A stretch of DNA of 64,000 nt from the NCBI GenBank assembly GCA_017507805.1, contig JAFWAC010000012.1, forward strand, positions 26,094-90,093. The letters are read 5' to 3'. The DNA is from Clostridia bacterium. Its GTDB lineage: Bacteria; Bacillota; Clostridia; Oscillospirales; Acutalibacteraceae. The notes under the pieces were generated by a model, which did not search any database, was not told the origin of the DNA, and was given only the letters and a program-made list of their open reading frames with translations. This document shows positions 59,400 through 64,000 of the stretch, piece by piece. The position numbers and the translations under genes are program-made. The stretch's first letter is position 1. Every line of letters starts with the position of its first letter.

Positions 59400-62300
59400 A
59401 TGATTAAAAAATTAGGAAAGCGCGTGCTTCCAATCCTTCTGGCAATTTTAATGGTATTCTCCTTGGCTCCCATAGGTGCCTTTGCAGCTGAGGACGAACC
59501 ATGTATAACAAGATATGATGAATTCATCCTAAACCTTTACCTTTTAGAGGAGGTTGCCAATATATATGTTGCGGAGGTTGACGACACTGCTGATATATAT
59601 GACCTTATAATAAAATATATCCGTACCGGTGTTGACCGTTACAACAGCGGCTCATGGGGAATTATGGCAGGCTATGAAAATGTTGATTTTGCAAATTTCG
59701 TTGCCGAGCTTGAAGGTCCCCTCAGCGAAGAAATTGGTATAGAGCTAAACCTTTTGGGGTTGAAAAACCTGAAGCATTTTGATATACCAAACGGCGATAT
59801 AATTGATTTCGGTCACATGTTCGGTACAATGGACATTACCTACAACAATAAGGGCAGTGTAGCTCACGCCGATGTTGGCGGTTGGGCAGGCGATATTGTT
59901 GACCTTATGAGTGCCGGCGATTTAGGTGAGGTTTCGGGCACAATCGAGGAAATGGTTGCCGAGCTTTCAGAAAACTATCTCTGCAAAAACCTGGACGAGA
60001 TTGTCGGAGCAAACGGTTCCTTTTCACTTACCGATATGTACGGCGACCTTGATGCATACTATATTATGGACAATCTGCCCGATGAATATGAATACTACAT
60101 ATTCACTGAGACAGTGGAAGGATATTTCACCGAGGAGCTTGACGATGCCTTCCGTGCAGAGTATCTGCTTAAAAACAGACTTGGCACAACCGGCACACGC
60201 GAGGCTATCCGCGAAACGGTTTACAATGAATATCTGAACAACAAGGTTGTTGCAACCCTTGAAGCAACAAGAGAATTCAACACCAAGGATCGCATTTCAT
60301 TAAGAAAGGCTGCCTGTTATACTTTCGCAGACTATCTTTGCGAATTAGCAGGCGACTATGTTGAGAAATCAGATAAATCGTATCTTACTGTATTCGATAC
60401 AGAATATTCAACCTTAGCACCCGGCATCACTCAGGAACTTAAATATGCTACCTCTGCTGACGGTAAGCAAATGGCATATTATATCGCTACTGCCGATATC
60501 ACCAGAGACGATGTTAATCTTTATGCAAACTATAAGGATAACGACCCCACAAGCTGGGGTATGCAAACCGTTCTTGAGCAGGCTAATGCGGCTCAGAATA
60601 AATACGGTGATCCCGCAAGCGACAGCTATATTGAAAACTACAATGTAATTGCAAGTACAAACGGCGCAGGCTTTAATATCACAACCGGTCAACCGGGCGG
60701 TTTGCTTGTAATGGGCGGAATTGAATACCACCCCATCAATTCAAACGGCTTCTTTGGTATTCTTGATGACGGTACCGCTGTAATAGCCTCTACCGAAGAA
60801 TATAACACTATTTATAAGGATAGAGTTATGGAGGGTATTGCCCAATTTGGTGACACCCTTGTAAAGGACGGTAAAATCGTTGTAAAAAATACTACTAACT
60901 ATTATAACAGCCGTGCAAGCCGTACCGCTGTCGGTATCACAAGAACAGGTAAGGTTGTTCTCATGGTGCTTGACGGTCGTCAGGAGCCTGTTTCCTGCGG
61001 CGGCAGTATGATAGAAATTGCACAGATTATGCTTGAAGCAGGCTGTGTTCATGCCGTAAATCTTGACGGCGGCGGCTCCTCCACCTATGTTGCAAAGCAA
61101 GAGGGTGAGGATGAGCTTTCGGTTATAAACAGACCCTCTGACGGCTATGCCCGTTCGGTAAGTACCTCACTTATGATGGTTTCCACTGCTCCGAGCTCCA
61201 CCGCATTTGACCACGCTGTTCTTGAAAATGATTATGATTATCTCACAGTTGGTTCAAGCGTACAGATAACCGCAGTGGGCGTTAGCGCCACCGGTAATTC
61301 CGCCGAGCTTCCCGAGGGTGTTTATTGGGCGCTGTCCGATAATTCAAAGGGCACAATCACAGAGGACGGCACATTCACAGCTACCGCTAATGGTGATGTT
61401 GATGTATACCTGATGTTGGGCGAGGACACCTTAGTTTCCCGCACACTGCACATTGTAAATCCCGACACAATCGGATTTACAAAAACAAACCTTAACACCG
61501 TTTACGGCGCTAAAACCGAGCTTCCGCTTAAAGCAACCTATAAAGGCAATCCTATTGCTATCAATCCTAACGACATCATATTTACCTTAAGCAGCAAGAA
61601 CGCAGGTTCCTTTAACGGATTTGTCTTCATCGGTAACGAAGCTGCTGCCGTAGGCGTTGTTAAAATAACTGCTGCTTTGACAGCCGATGCTAATGCCACC
61701 GCTTCTATCACCGTTGCGCTTTATGAGCAGGGCGCTGCCTTGTTTGATTTCGACCAGGCAACCGGCGGTGACGAGGAATTTGCTTGGGACCGAAAGGTTT
61801 CCAACTCAACAACAAAGGATTCCGTTATATATTACTCGGTTGACACCGCAAAGGATATGGTTACCTCATATATCTTTGCGATTGATATGTCTAAAATCGA
61901 AATCCCCGAAAAGCTTTCGGAATTAACCTATTTGTTACCGGGTGCAGGCGAAGCTGATGCTTCAGCTTGGGGCTTTTTGTGTCAGCTGGCAGAGCGTATC
62001 AGCGTTCTTACAGAGGTTAAGCCCGTAATCAGATTTGACAAGAATTTTGATGTTGACTATTCTAAAATCACATTGGTCAACGATTATTTCTATCTTGCAG
62101 ACAAGGAATTTGACGAGGGAAATAACACCCTCACCTTAACCTTAAAATGGCACGACCAAACCGAGCCTATTGATGCTGAGCTTGCCAATCCGATGTGTAT
62201 CCTAAGCGGTGTTACCCTTACTCCAAAGGATAATGCTGAATGGGACGGCGCAAATCAGCTTGACATTGTCAATGCCGGTGAAATCGGCTACACCGTTTAT

Positions 62301-64000
62301 ATGCGTGCAAACGCGCTTTACACCTTTGCCTGTGATGAAACCAATCAGTCTATATTTGATGTTTACCCCTTCATCAACCCTGATGATGCTTCCGAAAAGG
62401 GCGGTTATTTCAGCTCGGTTTATAATGAATTTGAGGATAACTACACACTCATTAATTCTCGTAAAACCGGTTGGGACACCGAGAACGGTGGCTTCGTTTA
62501 TTATCTTGACGGTGTGAAGCTGACCGGTGTTAAAGAAGCCGAAGGCTTTTATTACGACTTTGGTGACAACGGTATAAATGCCGGTCAATCAAAATATACC
62601 GGTCTTTTCTTTGATGAGGCAGATGGCGTTTACCGCTATGCTAAGTTAGGTTTGTTAGCTACCGGATGGCATATGATTGATGACGATTGGTATTACTTTG
62701 ATGCTGCTACAAAGGCTGCTGTTACAGGAATCTTCGAATACAATCAAGACCTTACATACGAGCTTGATGAAACAGGTAAGGTTGTAAAAGGCTGTTGGGC
62801 AAAGACACTTTACGGAACAAGATATTACTACGGTCCCGGATGCCACCAAAACGGTTGGAAAACCATTGATGGCAAAGAATACTACTTCGAATACTCATAC
62901 CGCTTAGAAAACGGTTATGAAATGCTCCGCGAAAATCTTATACCCACATGGTATTACTTTGATGAAAACGGTGCTTGCGACAAATCAGTGGTCGTTCCGG
63001 ACGGCTTCCATACCGACAGAAACGGCTATGCTTATTGTAAGGATGGCATCGGTCGCACAGGTCTTGAATTGATTGACGGAGTTTATTATTACTTCAATTA
63101 CAAGGGCTATGCACAAACGGGCACAAATGCCGGAAGAATTTTCGGCGAGGATTATAAGGCTTACACCGGAATAATCGAAAAAGACGGCATACTTTACTAT
63201 TATGAAAACGGCAGAACCGGTCCTTACGGTCTCACCAAATATAACGACAATTACTACTATGTATATTGGGGCGGCGTTATTAAGACCGGAAAGCAGTATG
63301 TAAGTACAACTAACTGCGATCTTCCCAAGGGCAACTACTACTTCAAGGAAGACGGTACACTTGCTAACGGTCCTGTTATGATGGACGGCACACTCTGCTA
63401 TTTTGTAGACGGTAAAACAGTCACCCCCGGTCTCTATTGCTACGAAGGCGATTACTATTATGCTTATTGGGGCGGTGTTATTAAAACCGGAAAGCAATAT
63501 GTAAGCACTACATACTGTGACCTACCCTCTGCAAGAGAGTACGAATTCGGTGCTGACGGCAAAATGCTCAACGGCATTGTCGAGAAAAACGGCACCCTTT
63601 ACTACTACAAGAACGGTATCACAGGTACTCACGGCTTAGTTGAGTGGAACGGTGATTACTACTATGTATATTGGGGCGGCGTTGTTAAAACCGGCAAGCA
63701 GTATGTTTCTATCAGCTATTGTGACATACCCGCAGGTAAGGAATATGAATTCGGCGCTGACGGCAAAATGCTCAACGGCATTGTCGAGAAAAACGGCACC
63801 CTTTACTACTACAAGAACGGTATCACAGGTACTCACGGCTTAGTTGAGTGGAACGGCGACTACTACTATGTATATTGGGGCGGCGTTGTTAAAACCGGCA
63901 AGCAGTATGTTTCTATCAGCTATTGTGACATACCTGCCGGCAAAGAATACGAATTCGGCGCTGACGGCAAAATGCTCAACGGCATTGTCGAGAAAAACGG
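59400..64000 (+). CDS. Secreted NAGPA-type phosphodiester glycosidase with wall-binding-like repeats (3' end missing)
   Basis: At least 1533 residues, running off the window. Signal peptide MIKKLGKRVLPILLAILMVFSLAPIGAFAA is similar to that of the upstream gene; ATTGGAGAAATG precedes the start (an ATG two codons earlier is also possible). After an N-terminal region of unknown fold comes an NAGPA/phosphodiester glycosidase domain (about 395-590) with NSNGFFGILDDGTA, SRASRTAVGITRTGKVVLMVLDG and VNLDGGGSSTYV. Known: this family cleaves sugar-1-phosphodiesters. An Ig-like stretch (about 615-780) follows, then many glucan/choline-binding-like aromatic repeats (GWHMIDDDWYYFD; GTLYYYKNG). The action on wall or capsule phosphodiesters is inferred. 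Confidence 0.88.
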   Translation, partial: MIKKLGKRVLPILLAILMVFSLAPIGAFAAEDEPCITRYDEFILNLYLLEEVANIYVAEVDDTADIYDLIIKYIRTGVDRYNSGSWGIMAGYENVDFANFVAELEGPLSEEIGIELNLLGLKNLKHFDIPNGDIIDFGHMFGTMDITYNNKGSVAHADVGGWAGDIVDLMSAGDLGEVSGTIEEMVAELSENYLCKNLDEIVGANGSFSLTDMYGDLDAYYIMDNLPDEYEYYIFTETVEGYFTEELDDAFRAEYLLKNRLGTTGTREAIRETVYNEYLNNKVVATLEATREFNTKDRISLRKAACYTFADYLCELAGDYVEKSDKSYLTVFDTEYSTLAPGITQELKYATSADGKQMAYYIATADITRDDVNLYANYKDNDPTSWGMQTVLEQANAAQNKYGDPASDSYIENYNVIASTNGAGFNITTGQPGGLLVMGGIEYHPINSNGFFGILDDGTAVIASTEEYNTIYKDRVMEGIAQFGDTLVKDGKIVVKNTTNYYNSRASRTAVGITRTGKVVLMVLDGRQEPVSCGGSMIEIAQIMLEAGCVHAVNLDGGGSSTYVAKQEGEDELSVINRPSDGYARSVSTSLMMVSTAPSSTAFDHAVLENDYDYLTVGSSVQITAVGVSATGNSAELPEGVYWALSDNSKGTITEDGTFTATANGDVDVYLMLGEDTLVSRTLHIVNPDTIGFTKTNLNTVYGAKTELPLKATYKGNPIAINPNDIIFTLSSKNAGSFNGFVFIGNEAAAVGVVKITAALTADANATASITVALYEQGAALFDFDQATGGDEEFAWDRKVSNSTTKDSVIYYSVDTAKDMVTSYIFAIDMSKIEIPEKLSELTYLLPGAGEADASAWGFLCQLAERISVLTEVKPVIRFDKNFDVDYSKITLVNDYFYLADKEFDEGNNTLTLTLKWHDQTEPIDAELANPMCILSGVTLTPKDNAEWDGANQLDIVNAGEIGYTVYMRANALYTFACDETNQSIFDVYPFINPDDASEKGGYFSSVYNEFEDNYTLINSRKTGWDTENGGFVYYLDGVKLTGVKEAEGFYYDFGDNGINAGQSKYTGLFFDEADGVYRYAKLGLLATGWHMIDDDWYYFDAATKAAVTGIFEYNQDLTYELDETGKVVKGCWAKTLYGTRYYYGPGCHQNGWKTIDGKEYYFEYSYRLENGYEMLRENLIPTWYYFDENGACDKSVVVPDGFHTDRNGYAYCKDGIGRTGLELIDGVYYYFNYKGYAQTGTNAGRIFGEDYKAYTGIIEKDGILYYYENGRTGPYGLTKYNDNYYYVYWGGVIKTGKQYVSTTNCDLPKGNYYFKEDGTLANGPVMMDGTLCYFVDGKTVTPGLYCYEGDYYYAYWGGVIKTGKQYVSTTYCDLPSAREYEFGADGKMLNGIVEKNGTLYYYKNGITGTHGLVEWNGDYYYVYWGGVVKTGKQYVSISYCDIPAGKEYEFGADGKMLNGIVEKNGTLYYYKNGITGTHGLVEWNGDYYYVYWGGVVKTGKQYVSISYCDIPAGKEYEFGADGKMLNGIVEKN
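63251..64000 (+). repeat. Tandem coding repeats of 201-204 bp
   Basis: The motif YYYVYWGGVxKTGKQYVS recurs at spacings of 201, 204 and 204 bases (GGGG of TATTGGGG at about 63268, 63469, 63673 and 63877). The last two copies are almost identical over their full 204 bases, so the array is recent or homogenised and continues past the window edge. Confidence 0.9.

Noticed and set aside
1-64000. tRNA, rRNA or prophage region
   Set aside because: No tRNA T-loop/acceptor patterns, rRNA stretches, integrase or phage structural genes were recognised on reading.

Overview
The window looks like a chromosome segment from an anaerobic, spore-forming low-to-mid-GC Firmicute of class Clostridia, most like an Oscillospiraceae/Ruminococcaceae-type gut bacterium. 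Evidence: spoIIE and sleB; the conserved rimP-nusA-rnpM-ylxQ-infB-rbfA-nrnA-truB-ribF-ftsK order; a thiI/cysteine desulfurase pair; a class B sortase; a dockerin-bearing secreted protein; strong GGAGG ribosome binding sites and sigma-A type promoters. No rRNA or tRNA gene was seen.

Layout. 1-11250 (minus): a translation and transcription operon reading from rimP down to ftsK and a ComEC-like metallo-beta-lactamase-fold protein cut by the window edge. 11251-14840: a zinc-ribbon/pseudokinase/PASTA membrane protein, a YpsA-like SLOG gene whose promoter holds a perfect LexA-type box, and a DegV protein. 14868-18950 (minus): a beta-helix protein and a GH106-like rhamnosidase, neither with a signal peptide. 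19031-23200: plsC-like acyltransferase, glutamate symporter and glutamate dehydrogenase. 23262-24802: small accessory genes, palindromic elements and an XRE regulator. 24808-29756 (minus): cysteine desulfurase, thiI, CinA C-terminal domain, sortase B and an acidic membrane protein. 29845-38086: alanine symporter, M24 peptidase, then xpt with a nucleoside-type BMP/ABC transporter behind an attenuator-like leader that is not a recognisable purine riboswitch. 38091-42429: spoIIE (promoter with the long spacer typical of Spo0A-activated promoters), sleB and an aldo/keto reductase.

42490-55437 is an exopolysaccharide/capsule locus: chain-length regulator, tyrosine kinase, PHP phosphatase, LPXTG protein, LCP transferase, priming sugar transferase, five further glycosyltransferases, a radical SAM/SPASM protein and a Wzy-like polymerase. 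No flippase is present. It ends at a broken REP-associated tyrosine transposase (RAYT) gene that carries a palindromic repeat of the type such transposases mobilise; related dyads are scattered through intergenic regions. 56118-64000 holds two large secreted proteins with similar signal peptides: a Cys-rich-repeat/dockerin protein and an NAGPA-type phosphodiester glycosidase with near-identical tandem cell-wall-binding-like repeats, cut by the window edge.

Most noteworthy: the SOS-box SLOG gene, the unassigned xpt leader, the RAYT gene with its repeat family, the Spo0A-type spoIIE promoter, the pseudokinase, and a CinA protein that seems split around a sortase gene.
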